Part shown: positions 33,820-43,407 of the stretch, one piece after another
How positions within the stretch are numbered: the stretch's first letter is position 1
Layout: each line of letters starts with the position of its first letter
Source: Caccoplasma sp905210875
Lineage (GTDB): Bacteria; Bacteroidota; Bacteroidia; Bacteroidales; UBA11471
Direction of reading: 5' to 3'
Assembly (NCBI GenBank): GCA_963931635.1
Contig: OZ007034.1
Span: forward strand, 62,001 to 126,000
DNA length: 64,000 nucleotides
Notes under the pieces: model-generated
Databases searched by the model: none
Seen by the model: the letters and a program-made list of their open reading frames with translations, nothing else
Told to the model about the DNA's origin: nothing
Translations under genes and position numbers: made by a program

Positions 33820-34893
33820 ATGCAAGCAAGAAAAGAAGTACAATTGATTCTCGACGACGGAAGCCGTTTCAGCGGGTACTCCTTCGGCTATGAAAAGCCT
33901 GTGGCCGGAGAGGTGGTATTCAACACCGCCATGACCGGATACCCCGAAAGCCTCACCGACCCCTCCTACTCGGGTCAGATGATGGTACTCACTTATCCAC
34001 TGGTCGGCAATTACGGCGTACCCCCACAGACGTTTGAGGCAAACGGTTTATCAACATTTCTCGAGTCAGAAAAAATTCATGCCGAAGCCATCATTGTATC
34101 GGACTACTCCGAAAATTACAGCCACTGGAATGCCGTAGAGAGTCTGGGCGATTGGGTGAAAAAAGAAAAAATTGCAGGAATCACCGGCATCGACACACGT
34201 GCACTTACCAAATTGCTTCGCGAAAAAGGGAGCATGAAAGGCAAAATCGTTTTTGAGGACGAAAACGAAATCGACTTTGTCGACCCCAACCTCATCAACC
34301 AGGTAGCTCGTGTGAGCTGCCGCGAAGTCATCACCTATGGCAAGGGAAAGAAACGGGTCGTACTCGTCGACTGCGGCGTGAAGCACAACATCATTCGCTG
34401 CCTGCTCAAACGCGACGTTACCGTAATACGGGTGCCTTGGGACTACGACTTCAACACCATCGAATATGACGGACTCTTCATCTCAAACGGTCCCGGCGAC
34501 CCCGATATGTGCGACATCACCGTAGGGCATATCCGTGAAGCGATGAAGAAAGAGAAACCCATCTTCGGCATCTGCATGGGCAACCAACTCCTGGCCAAAG
34601 CCGGTGGAGCCAAAACCTTCAAGCTCAAATACGGACACCGCAGCCACAACCAACCCGTGCGCCTGGTAGGCACCAACAAATGCTTCATCACCTCGCAGAA
34701 CCACGGATACGCCGTCGACAACGACACGTTGAGCGACGACTGGGAACCGCTTTTCCTGAATATGAACGACGGTACCAACGAAGGCATACGCCACAAACGT
34801 CTGCCCTTCTTCTCGGCCCAGTTCCACCCCGAAGCCGCCAGCGGTCCCACCGACACCGAATTTCTGTTCGACACATTTATTGACAAGATTTAA
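33820..34893 (+). CDS. carA: Carbamoyl-phosphate synthase small subunit
   Basis: A 357-residue class I glutamine amidotransferase subunit that supplies ammonia to CarB. The N-terminal small-subunit domain (FNTAMTGYPESLTDPSYSGQ, GIDTRALTKLLREKG) is followed by the catalytic domain with the oxyanion/nucleophile block FGICMGNQLLA and the His-Glu pair in FHPEAASGP. Twelve bp separate it from carB. The product feeds both pyrimidine and arginine synthesis. Confidence 0.97.
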   Translation: MQARKEVQLILDDGSRFSGYSFGYEKPVAGEVVFNTAMTGYPESLTDPSYSGQMMVLTYPLVGNYGVPPQTFEANGLSTFLESEKIHAEAIIVSDYSENYSHWNAVESLGDWVKKEKIAGITGIDTRALTKLLREKGSMKGKIVFEDENEIDFVDPNLINQVARVSCREVITYGKGKKRVVLVDCGVKHNIIRCLLKRDVTVIRVPWDYDFNTIEYDGLFISNGPGDPDMCDITVGHIREAMKKEKPIFGICMGNQLLAKAGGAKTFKLKYGHRSHNQPVRLVGTNKCFITSQNHGYAVDNDTLSDDWEPLFLNMNDGTNEGIRHKRLPFFSAQFHPEAASGPTDTEFLFDTFIDKI

Positions 34894-34905
34894 AGCCACG
34901 CCCCT

Positions 34906-37900
34906 ATGGATACAACCATCAAGAAAGTTCTGTTATTAGGCTCAGGAGCCTTGAAAATAGGTGAAGCCGGAGAGTTCGACTATTCGGGTTCGCAAGCCCT
35001 CAAAGCGCTGCGTGAAGAGGGCATCGAGACCGTACTCATCAACCCCAACATCGCCACGGTACAAACCTCTGAAGGGGTGGCCGACCACATCTACTTCCTC
35101 CCCGTAACCCCCTTCTTCGTAGAAAAGGTCATCGCCAAGGAGCGCCCGCAGGGCATTCTGCTCTCTTTCGGCGGACAGACGGCCCTCAACTGCGGAGTGG
35201 CTCTTTATAAAAGCGGCATACTCGAACGTTACAACGTGCAGGTACTTGGCACGCCGGTACAGGCCATCATGGACACCGAAGACCGCGAACTTTTCGTCAA
35301 GAAACTCGACGAAATAAACATCAAGACCATCAAGAGCGAAGCGGTGGAAAATATCGCCGACGCCCGCGCGGCCGCCGCACGGCTGGGCTACCCCGTCATC
35401 ATACGCGCCGCCTATGCGCTGGGCGGACTGGGTAGCGGCTTCTGCGACAACGAAGAGGAGCTCGACCGGCTGGTTGAGAAAGCCTTCTCCTTCTCCCCGC
35501 AAGTGCTGGTAGAAAAGTCGCTCAAAGGCTGGAAAGAAATCGAATATGAAGTGGTGCGCGACCGCTTCGACAACTGCATCACGGTGTGCAACATGGAGAA
35601 CTTCGACCCGCTGGGTATCCACACCGGCGAGAGTATCGTCATTGCCCCGTCGCAGACCCTCACCAACAGCGAATATCACAAACTGCGCGAACTGGCCATT
35701 CGCATCATACGCCACATAGGCATCGTGGGCGAGTGCAACGTGCAATATGCCTTCGACCCCGAATCGGAAGACTACCGCGTCATCGAGGTCAACGCCCGTC
35801 TGAGCCGCTCCTCGGCCCTCGCCTCAAAAGCCACCGGCTACCCGCTGGCGTTTGTTGCCGCCAAATTGGGTCTCGGCTACGGACTCTTCGACCTGAAAAA
35901 CTCGGTTACCCAGACGACGTCGGCCTTCTTCGAGCCGGCTCTCGACTATGTCGTGTGCAAAATTCCGCGCTGGGACTTGGGCAAATTCCACGGCGTATCG
36001 CGCGAACTGGGCAGCAGCATGAAGTCGGTGGGCGAAGTCATGGCCATAGGCCGCACCTTTGAAGAGGCCATACAGAAGGGTCTGCGCATGATAGGCCAGG
36101 GAATGCACGGTTTCGTCGAAAACAAAGAACTGGTCATCGACAACATCGACAAAGCCCTGCACGAGCCTACCGACAAACGCATCTTCGTCATCAGCAAGGC
36201 CATGCGTGCCGGATACACCGTCGACCAGATACACGAACTCACCCGCATCGACCGCTGGTTCCTCGACAAGCTGCACAACATCGTGCGTACGGCCGATGAA
36301 CTGGAAAAATACAACCAACTCGAAGCTCTGCCTCTCGACCTGCTGAAACAAGCCAAACGCGAAGGGTTCTCCGACTTCCAGATAGCCCGCGCCGTACTGA
36401 AAGGAGGCGACATGGAGGCCAACATTCTGCGAGTGCGCCTCTTCCGCAAGAGCCAAGGTGTCGTTCCGGTGGTGAAACAAATCGACACCCTCGCCGCCGA
36501 ATATCCGGCTCAGACCAACTACCTCTACCTCACATACAGCGGCACCGAAAACGATGTACACTATCTCGGCGACCACCGCTCGGTTGTGGTACTCGGCTCG
36601 GGTGCATACCGCATAGGCAGCTCGGTAGAGTTTGACTGGTGCGGCGTAAACGCCCTCAACACCATTCGCAAAGAGGGGTACCGCAGCGTCATGATTAACT
36701 ACAACCCCGAAACAGTGTCGACCGACTATGACATGTGCGACCGACTCTATTTCGACGAACTCACCTTCGAACGGGTACTCGACATTCTCGACCTCGAAAA
36801 CCCGCATGGTGTCATCGTCTCGACCGGCGGACAGATACCCAACAACCTCGCCCTGAAACTGGCCGACCAGGGAGTGAACATTCTCGGCACCTCGGCCAAG
36901 AGCATCGACAACGCCGAAGACCGCAACAAGTTCTCGGCCATGTGCGACCGCCTCGGCATCGACCAGCCGGCCTGGCGCGAGCTCACCTCGATGGACGACA
37001 TCAACGAGTTTATCGAAGAGGTGGGATTCCCCGTACTGGTGCGCCCCTCGTATGTACTCTCGGGTGCAGCCATGAACGTATGCTCCAACCACGACGAACT
37101 GGTGCGCTTCCTCGAACTGGCCGCCAACGTGTCGAAAAAACACCCCGTAGTCGTTTCGCAGTTTATCGAACACGCCAAAGAGGTGGAGATGGACGCCGTA
37201 GCCGACAAGGGTGAAATCATCGCCTACGCCATCTCGGAACACATCGAGTTTGCCGGTGTACACTCGGGCGACGCCACCATACAGTTCCCGCCCCAAAAAC
37301 TCTACATGGAGACCATTCGCCGCGTAAAACGCATCTCGAAACTCATCGCCAAAGAGTTGAATATCTCGGGTCCCTTCAACATACAGTTCCTCGCCAAGGA
37401 GAACGCCATCAAGGTAATCGAGTGTAACCTGCGGGCATCGCGCAGCTTCCCCTTCATCAGCAAGGTTTTGAAAATCAACTTTATCGACCTGGCCACCCGC
37501 ATCATGCTCGGTCTGCCGGTAGAGAAACCGCACCACACGCTCTTCGACATCGACTATGTGGGTATCAAAGCCTCTCAATTCTCCTTCTCGCGACTGCAAA
37601 AGGCCGACCCCGTACTGGGCGTCGACATGGTCTCGACCGGCGAAGTGGGCTGTCTGGGCAACGATACCGACTGTGCCATACTCAAAGCCATGATTTCGGT
37701 AGGCCAGCGCATACCCGACAAGAACAAGGGCATACTGCTCTCGACCGGTACGGCCAAGCAGAAAATCGACATGCTTGCCGCCGCCGAGAAATTATATAAG
37801 AAAGGATATAAGCTCTATGCCACAGGCGGTACCCACAAGATGCTCGCCAGCAACGGCATTCCTTCTACTCTCGTGGCTTGGCCCGGCGAAGAGGGTGCCC

Positions 37901-38124
37901 CGCAAGCACTTGACCTCCTGCACAAAAAAGAGATTGACCTTGTGGTGAACATTCCCAAGAACCTGTCAGTAGGAGAACTCGATAACGGCTACAAGATACG
38001 TCGTGCCGCCATCGACCTCAACATACCCCTCATCACCAACTCGCGACTGGCTTCGGCATTTATCTCGGCCTTCTGCGATACCGACCTCGACACGCTCGAA
38101 ATCAAATCGTGGGAGGAGTATTGA
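34906..38124 (+). CDS. carB: Carbamoyl-phosphate synthase large subunit
   Basis: A 1072-residue protein of normal length. Two homologous ATP-grasp halves: KVLLLGSGALKIGEAGEFDYSGSQ opens the first and VVVLGSGAYRIGSSVEFDWCGVN the second. ATP-grasp signatures include GGLGSGFCDN in half one and RPSYVLSGAAM in half two. The C-terminal allosteric MGS-like domain (about 940-1072; LYATGGTHKML) binds UMP or ornithine in relatives. Last gene of the operon, directly before a strong terminator. Confidence 0.97.
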   Translation: MDTTIKKVLLLGSGALKIGEAGEFDYSGSQALKALREEGIETVLINPNIATVQTSEGVADHIYFLPVTPFFVEKVIAKERPQGILLSFGGQTALNCGVALYKSGILERYNVQVLGTPVQAIMDTEDRELFVKKLDEINIKTIKSEAVENIADARAAAARLGYPVIIRAAYALGGLGSGFCDNEEELDRLVEKAFSFSPQVLVEKSLKGWKEIEYEVVRDRFDNCITVCNMENFDPLGIHTGESIVIAPSQTLTNSEYHKLRELAIRIIRHIGIVGECNVQYAFDPESEDYRVIEVNARLSRSSALASKATGYPLAFVAAKLGLGYGLFDLKNSVTQTTSAFFEPALDYVVCKIPRWDLGKFHGVSRELGSSMKSVGEVMAIGRTFEEAIQKGLRMIGQGMHGFVENKELVIDNIDKALHEPTDKRIFVISKAMRAGYTVDQIHELTRIDRWFLDKLHNIVRTADELEKYNQLEALPLDLLKQAKREGFSDFQIARAVLKGGDMEANILRVRLFRKSQGVVPVVKQIDTLAAEYPAQTNYLYLTYSGTENDVHYLGDHRSVVVLGSGAYRIGSSVEFDWCGVNALNTIRKEGYRSVMINYNPETVSTDYDMCDRLYFDELTFERVLDILDLENPHGVIVSTGGQIPNNLALKLADQGVNILGTSAKSIDNAEDRNKFSAMCDRLGIDQPAWRELTSMDDINEFIEEVGFPVLVRPSYVLSGAAMNVCSNHDELVRFLELAANVSKKHPVVVSQFIEHAKEVEMDAVADKGEIIAYAISEHIEFAGVHSGDATIQFPPQKLYMETIRRVKRISKLIAKELNISGPFNIQFLAKENAIKVIECNLRASRSFPFISKVLKINFIDLATRIMLGLPVEKPHHTLFDIDYVGIKASQFSFSRLQKADPVLGVDMVSTGEVGCLGNDTDCAILKAMISVGQRIPDKNKGILLSTGTAKQKIDMLAAAEKLYKKGYKLYATGGTHKMLASNGIPSTLVAWPGEEGAPQALDLLHKKEIDLVVNIPKNLSVGELDNGYKIRRAAIDLNIPLITNSRLASAFISAFCDTDLDTLEIKSWEEY

Positions 38125-38151
38125 TAACGTAATCCCTCCGGATTCCATACC

Positions 38152-38186
38152 AGGCAGCCCGCCATGTAGCGGGCTGCCTTTTTTTG
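38152..38186 (+). terminator. Rho-independent terminator of the carAB operon
   Basis: An 11-bp stem AGGCAGCCCGC with 6-base loop, followed by a run of seven to eight T. Confidence 0.95.
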
Positions 38187-38300
38187 CTTACAGGTGAACT
38201 ACATCCGACTTTTCAACAAGAGGAAAGAGAAAAATGTCGAGATTCTCGAAAGTCCACCTTTTAAACGCAAAAAATCCGCTTATAGCTACAATTATATGGC

Positions 38301-38308
38301 TACATTTG
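38301..38308 (+). promoter_or_regulatory. -7 box of the GH127 gene promoter
   Basis: TACATTTG, 63 bp before the ATG at 38372. The -33 element is not evident. Confidence 0.5.
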
Positions 38309-38371
38309 CCTCAGACAATATGAATAACCCATCTACACCACCTCACTCGACTTGAAAAACACACATTCCAC

Positions 38372-40720
38372 ATGAAAATCTCAATGTTCCTTTTTATCGG
38401 TATGCTGGTTTTGTCGACAACACAAGGCAGTGCCCAAACCGATACACACATAGAATCTTTTCCCGTCAACCAGGTGCGCCTGACCGAAAGTCCCTTCAAA
38501 CACGCCCAGGAAATGGACATCTGTTACCTGCTTGGGCTCAACCCCGACCGACTGCTGGCTCCTTACCGCAAAGAGGCAGGACTGACACCCAAAGCCCCCA
38601 ACTACGGAAACTGGGAAAACAGCGGGCTCGACGGCCACATAGGCGGACATTACCTCTCGGCTCTCTCCTATATGTATGCCGCTACCGGGAACAGTGAAAT
38701 CAAAACCCGGCTCGACTACATGCTCAACGAACTGCAAACCTGCCAGGAGGCTGCCGGCGACGGCTATCTGTGCGGCGTACCCGGCGGACGGGCCATGTGG
38801 GAAGAGATAGCCCGCGGCGACATTCGCGCCAGTCGTTTCGACCTCAACGGGAAATGGGTACCTCTCTATAACATACACAAAACCTTTGCCGGCCTGCGCG
38901 ACGCCTGCCTGCAAACGGGTAGCCGACAGGCCAAGACCATGCTGATAAAACTTACCGACTGGTGGCTCGGCCTCGTGTCGCAACTGAACGACGACCAGAT
39001 ACAGGAGATGCTTACCAGCGAACACGGCGGCCTGAACGAGATATTCGCCGACGTAGCGGCCATAACAGGCGATGAAAAATACCTGCAACTGGCCCGCCGC
39101 TTCTCCCACCAGGAGATACTGCAATCGCTGCTGCGGCACGAAGATTGCCTCACGGGTATGCACGCCAACACACAGATACCGAAAGTCATCGGTTTCAAGC
39201 GAATAGCCGACGTGGGAGATGATGCCTTGTGGAGCGAAGCTGCCGCCTACTTCTGGAAGAGTATCGTCGAGAACCGTACCATCTCCATCGGAGGCAACAG
39301 CGTCAGAGAACATTTCAACCCGACCGACGATTTCAGCAGTATGCTCCACAGCGAACAAGGCCCTGAGACCTGCAACACCTACAACATGCTGCGGCTCACC
39401 AAGATGCTCTACGAGACCAGCGGTAACCCGCATTACATCGACTACTACGAACGGGCACTCTACAACCATATACTCTCGACGGTAAACCCCGTGCAGGGAG
39501 GGTTTGTATACTTCACCCCCATGCGTCCGGGACACTACCGAGTCTACTCCCAACCGCAGACCTGCTTCTGGTGCTGCGTAGGGTCGGGACTCGAAAACCA
39601 CGCCCGCTACGGCGAGATGATTTACGGACACAGCGACGACACACTCTATGTCAACCTTTTCATACCGTCGGTCCTTCAATGGGGTAAAAGTAAAATCGAA
39701 CAACAGACAGTCTTTCCCGAAGCGGAAGAGACAAGTTTCGTCATTCGCCGGCAAAAAGGACGGCGGAGTTTCACCCTCCGGCTCCGTCTTCCCGAGTGGA
39801 CCAATGAAAAAGAGGTGGAGCTGTCGGTAAACGGCACACCGCAACCTGTTGAGGTTGTCGACGGATACATCACACTCACGCGCACCTGGTCGCAAGGCGA
39901 CAAGGCCCGGTTGCGCCTGCCCATGCACCTGCAAGCCGTGGCCCTGCCCGACGGCTCGGCCAACTACTCGTTCCTTTACGGTCCCGTGGTACTGGCGGCA
40001 CAGATGGGCAAGCAGGAACAAACCGGCCTCTTTGCCGACGACAGCCGTGGCGGGCACATAGCCGCCGGGAAACGGCTACCCCTGCAAGAAATGCCTGTCG
40101 TGGTAAGCGAAGAAGCAACCCTGCTCTCGCATCTCGAAAAGGTCGAGGACAGCCCCCTCACCTTCAAACTGCACGATGTATATCCACAACGCTATGAGGG
40201 AATGGTACTACAACCCTTCTATCGTCTCTACGAGTGCCGATACATGGTCTATTGGCCAGTGATTAGCGATACCGAGCTGCAAAACCGTATAGAACATCTG
40301 GCCGCCGAAGAGGCCCAACGAGCCACCCTCGACTCCATCACCACCGATATGGTGGTATGCGGCGAGCAACAGCCCGAGAGCGACCATGCCGTGCAAGCCG
40401 AACAATCGCGCATCGGCGACGATGAGGGGCGACACTGGCGCGAGGCAAACGGGTGGTTCAGCTACCGCATGAAGACAAGAGAAGGGGCAGCAAGCCGACT
40501 TCATATCACCTATCTTCCGGAATTCAGAAGAGATGCCCGTATCGAAATAAACGGACAAGAGGTGGGAAGGCTCACCGACAGCCACCTGTCGGACACGGCT
40601 GTGGCCGAAATTGAAATTCCGCAAACGCTTCGTGGTGAAGAAGTATTGACGATAACGATAAGCAAAGGAGTGCAGAAAGTTACCCCCCATATCTACGAAA
40701 TACGCCTTACCACCCGATAA
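38372..40720 (+). CDS. GH127-family (DUF1680) glycosidase, probable beta-L-arabinofuranosidase
   Basis: A 782-residue secreted enzyme with signal peptide (to about residue 22). The N-terminal (alpha/alpha)6 barrel has NWENSGLDGHIGGHYLSALSYMYAATG, the catalytic-region stretch HSEQGPETCNTYNML and the metal/nucleophile Cys motif TCFWCCVGSGLENHARYGEMIY near residues 393-413. C-terminal beta domains follow (RLRLPEWT...; LYGPVVLAAQ). GH127 enzymes cleave beta-linked arabinofuranose using a Cys nucleophile next to zinc. The last 150 residues are an extra beta domain. It stands alone, without SusC/D genes nearby; plant arabinan or extensin-type glycans are plausible substrates. Confidence 0.88.
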   Translation: MKISMFLFIGMLVLSTTQGSAQTDTHIESFPVNQVRLTESPFKHAQEMDICYLLGLNPDRLLAPYRKEAGLTPKAPNYGNWENSGLDGHIGGHYLSALSYMYAATGNSEIKTRLDYMLNELQTCQEAAGDGYLCGVPGGRAMWEEIARGDIRASRFDLNGKWVPLYNIHKTFAGLRDACLQTGSRQAKTMLIKLTDWWLGLVSQLNDDQIQEMLTSEHGGLNEIFADVAAITGDEKYLQLARRFSHQEILQSLLRHEDCLTGMHANTQIPKVIGFKRIADVGDDALWSEAAAYFWKSIVENRTISIGGNSVREHFNPTDDFSSMLHSEQGPETCNTYNMLRLTKMLYETSGNPHYIDYYERALYNHILSTVNPVQGGFVYFTPMRPGHYRVYSQPQTCFWCCVGSGLENHARYGEMIYGHSDDTLYVNLFIPSVLQWGKSKIEQQTVFPEAEETSFVIRRQKGRRSFTLRLRLPEWTNEKEVELSVNGTPQPVEVVDGYITLTRTWSQGDKARLRLPMHLQAVALPDGSANYSFLYGPVVLAAQMGKQEQTGLFADDSRGGHIAAGKRLPLQEMPVVVSEEATLLSHLEKVEDSPLTFKLHDVYPQRYEGMVLQPFYRLYECRYMVYWPVISDTELQNRIEHLAAEEAQRATLDSITTDMVVCGEQQPESDHAVQAEQSRIGDDEGRHWREANGWFSYRMKTREGAASRLHITYLPEFRRDARIEINGQEVGRLTDSHLSDTAVAEIEIPQTLRGEEVLTITISKGVQKVTPHIYEIRLTTR

Positions 40721-40835
40721 TCAGGCCGGGGAGAAAACAAGACGTCACCAGTCTGCCTTGTTATCGGATACTCACACCAATGCGTATCGTTATCAGCGGA
40801 AAAACCGACACGGAATTCATGCTGCACGTAATATC

Positions 40836-40871
40836 GCACAGCCCTATTCTCATATAAGAGTAGGGCTGTGC
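40836..40871. terminator. Long stem-loop in the GH127-DUF2807 intergenic region
   Basis: GCACAGCCCTATTCTC and its near-complement form about 15 bp of stem (one G-T pair) with a small loop. No T run follows on the plus strand, so the terminator role is likely but unproved. Otherwise no gene is supported in 40721-41033. Confidence 0.55.
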
Positions 40872-41033
40872 CGATAAATACAACGATGAAACGAAATAAA
40901 AGCACTCGTATATAAATACACGACCCCATAATTTCTTCAAAAAAATTGAACCGACACCGAAACTTTTTGATGCGCGCCTTCGTCTAAATCATAAAAAAAG
41001 ATTTTAATTTGTTCCATTACAACTTATCACCCC

Positions 41034-41858
41034 ATGAAAAAGACTGCTATCGCACTGGCACTCACAACCATGCTGCTATTTGCCAACACATCGTGCATCA
41101 CCATTATTGCCTCGTCGTGCAACAACGACAAGAGTGCCGACACGGCAATAAAAGCCAGTAAAACGTACAAGACAAAAAACGTTGCCGTCGAAGAGTTCAA
41201 TGCCATAAAGGCCAGTTCGGCAATAGACGTCATCTATACCCAGACCGAAGGAGAACCCACGGTCGAGGTCTATGCTCCCGACAACATCATCGACCATATC
41301 ACCGTCAAGGTAAAAGATGAAACACTGGTCATAGGGGTAGAACGCCATACCCGCATAAAAGGGAGATGTCAAAAAGTAGTACGCGTATCGGCTCCCGCCG
41401 TGCATCGCTTCCAATCATCGAGCGCGGGCGACATCGTTCTGAAAAACGGACTGACCACAACCGGTAAAGTAGAAATAAAAGCCAGCAGCGCTGGCGACAT
41501 CAAGGGCGAAGGTATCGCCTGCACCGACCTGTATATCGACGCCAGTTCGGCAGGGGATATCCAACTGAAAGAGATTACCTGCACCCATATCGAGGCCAAG
41601 ACCAGTTCCGGCGGCGACATCGAACTCTCGGGCCGGTGCGAAAAAGCTGTTTACAAGACATCGAGTGCCGGCGACATAAACGCAAAGAAGATGAAAGCCG
41701 TCGACGTAGATGCAACCGCCAGCTCGGCCGGCGACATCAGTTGCCACGTATCGGGCCAACTGACAGCCCGCACATCGAGCAGCGGAGAAATTTTCTACAA
41801 AGGCAACCCGTCGACCATCGACTATTCTCCTAAAAAAGGGTTAAAAAAAATCGATTAA
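41034..41858 (+). CDS. DUF2807 (head GIN) beta-helix lipoprotein
   Basis: A 274-residue protein with a lipoprotein signal (Cys21 in FANTSC). After the opening FNAIKASSAIDVIYTQTEG, the typical start of the putative auto-transporter adhesin head GIN domain, it runs as a regular repeat: the motif SSAGDI or a close variant occurs seven times at steps of about 20-26 residues, ending in SSSGEIFYKGNPS. This predicts a right-handed beta-helix with Ser/Asp ladders. Members are common in Bacteroidetes, of unknown function, often linked to the cell envelope. Confidence 0.85.
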   Translation: MKKTAIALALTTMLLFANTSCITIIASSCNNDKSADTAIKASKTYKTKNVAVEEFNAIKASSAIDVIYTQTEGEPTVEVYAPDNIIDHITVKVKDETLVIGVERHTRIKGRCQKVVRVSAPAVHRFQSSSAGDIVLKNGLTTTGKVEIKASSAGDIKGEGIACTDLYIDASSAGDIQLKEITCTHIEAKTSSGGDIELSGRCEKAVYKTSSAGDINAKKMKAVDVDATASSAGDISCHVSGQLTARTSSSGEIFYKGNPSTIDYSPKKGLKKID

Positions 41859-41885
41859 GAGAGGACAGCCACACGGCCATTTCAC

Positions 41886-41893
41886 TATCTTTG
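41886..41893 (+). promoter_or_regulatory. -7 box of the small lipoprotein gene
   Basis: TATCTTTG, 43 bp before the ATG at 41937. Confidence 0.55.
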
Positions 41894-41936
41894 CGTCGTT
41901 GATACATCATTTAATAATCAAAACAAAAAAACTATC

Positions 41937-42347
41937 ATGAAAACGATGTTCCGATCGCTCCTGGTCAGCGCGATCATTCTGTTGAGCATGACTTTCACCT
42001 CATGCAGTAAGGACGATGAACAATTCGGCATAATCGGTAGCAGCGACAATGCCGAGATGATAATCGGTGAATGGTATTTCACGGGAAACATTGCTCCCTC
42101 ACTCGTTCTCAATGCCGATGGCAGTTGTGCCATTTACTACGGTTCCAACTCCATCAGAAACGATGGTACAGGAAATTGGGTTTACGAGAAAGATTCCCGC
42201 ACGCTGGTATGCATCATATACAATAGCGACGGCTCGGTGAACACATCGTTTACCTACTCCGTAAAAGCCTTGACCGACCAGATATTGACCGCCGAATGGT
42301 CTTCGGTCAAATATGGAACGAGGACCGATACATGGGTAAGAAAATAG
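41937..42347 (+). CDS. Small lipoprotein, lipocalin-like
   Basis: A 136-residue protein with a lipoprotein signal peptide (Cys23 in TFTSCSKDDE). The body has a GEWYFTG block, then alternating beta strands (SLVLNADGSCAIYY, NWVYEKDSRTLVCIIY, ILTAEWSS), a pattern seen in lipocalin-like Bacteroidetes lipoproteins. It is a single gene with its own promoter and a strong terminator. No function can be assigned. Confidence 0.75.
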   Translation: MKTMFRSLLVSAIILLSMTFTSCSKDDEQFGIIGSSDNAEMIIGEWYFTGNIAPSLVLNADGSCAIYYGSNSIRNDGTGNWVYEKDSRTLVCIIYNSDGSVNTSFTYSVKALTDQILTAEWSSVKYGTRTDTWVRK

Positions 42348-42367
42348 CCCAACAATTGCAAAGACTG

Positions 42368-42406
42368 AAAAAAGTGCCGATAGATACAATTTATCGGCAC
42401 TTTTTG
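42368..42406 (+). terminator. Terminator after the small lipoprotein gene
   Basis: A 14-bp stem (AAAAAGTGCCGATA / TATCGGCACTTTTT) with a 9-base loop. The arm sequence gives T5 at its end. Confidence 0.88.
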
Positions 42407-42447
42407 AGTTTATTGATTGAGCATCGCCGGAAAGCGATGCCCCATTC

Positions 42448-43404
42448 ATGCGCATGAAAAATAAACGATACCTGCTCCTCCTGCTGATGGTGCTGCCGAG
42501 TATGGGTCTGTTGCGGGCGCAAGACGACACGCAACTGAGCCAATATTGGGCCATGCCGTCGTACTACAACGCCGGAGCAGCCGGTATATACGAAAAACTA
42601 AACCTGCGCGCCGCCACCCGCCAGCAATGGGTGGGAATGCCGGGAGCCCCCAAGTCGTTCCTCGCACTGGCCGACATGCCGCTGCGCTTTCTCAGAGCCG
42701 ACCACGGCGTAGGGGTGATGCTGGCCAACGACAGTTACGGACTCTTCAAGACCACCTCGCTCGGCCTGCAATATGCCTACAAGGTGCGACTGTGGGGCGG
42801 GCAACTGAGTCTCGGCCTGCAACTGGGACTTGTGAGCCAGACATTCGACGGCACCGAAGTATTTATTCCCGAAAGCGATTACCATCAGCAGACCGACAAC
42901 GCCATACCCACCACCGAATTGCAGGGTACGGCCTTCGATGTGGGTTTCGGTGTGTACTATACCCATAAATATTTCTATGCCGGACTATCCTCGACACACC
43001 TCACACAACCCACCATATCTTTTGACGAAAACTATGAAGGCTCCATCACCCGCTCCTATTATTTCATGGCAGGAGGCAATATTCCCCTGAGAAATGCGTT
43101 ATATGAAGTGCAGCCGTCGATGTTGTTGAAGACAACTTTCCAGATGACGCAAGCCGAACTGACCCTGCGGTTGAGATACAACCGCTTCATCTGGGGTGGA
43201 TTGGCCTACCGCTGGAAAGAGGCCGTAATCTTCATGGCGGGCTGCGAATTTAAAAACTTCCTGCTGGGATACTCCTACGACTACTCGACATCGGCCATAC
43301 AGAAAGCCACGAGCGGCAGCCACGAAGTATTTGTGGGATACAGCATGAAACTCGAACTGTCGAAAGGAAAGAAAAACAAACATAAAAGCATACGAATACT
43401 ATAA
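42448..43404 (+). CDS. porP: Type IX secretion membrane protein PorP/SprF
   Basis: A 318-residue outer-membrane beta-barrel protein with a signal peptide (to LLRAQDDT). The family marker QDDTQLSQYWAMPSYYNAGAAGI and the later WVGMPGAPKSFLALADMP, KVRLWGGQLSLGLQLGLVSQ and GGNIPL are typical of PorP/SprF. In the T9SS these proteins bind the secretion or attachment machinery; next to gldKLMN this one is the core PorP. The gldK start follows after 3 bp. Alternative start 42454. Confidence 0.92.
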   Translation: MRMKNKRYLLLLLMVLPSMGLLRAQDDTQLSQYWAMPSYYNAGAAGIYEKLNLRAATRQQWVGMPGAPKSFLALADMPLRFLRADHGVGVMLANDSYGLFKTTSLGLQYAYKVRLWGGQLSLGLQLGLVSQTFDGTEVFIPESDYHQQTDNAIPTTELQGTAFDVGFGVYYTHKYFYAGLSSTHLTQPTISFDENYEGSITRSYYFMAGGNIPLRNALYEVQPSMLLKTTFQMTQAELTLRLRYNRFIWGGLAYRWKEAVIFMAGCEFKNFLLGYSYDYSTSAIQKATSGSHEVFVGYSMKLELSKGKKNKHKSIRIL

Positions 43405-43407
43405 GCT

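Noticed and set aside
35824..37599. Minus-strand open frame (591 codons) opposite carB
   Set aside because: Shadow of codon bias in carB; no recognisable domain and crosses well-conserved carB motifs.
40693..40929. 78-codon minus-strand frame after the GH127 gene
   Set aside because: It crosses the 40836-40871 stem-loop and the end of GH127. A hydrophobic start alone is not enough support.
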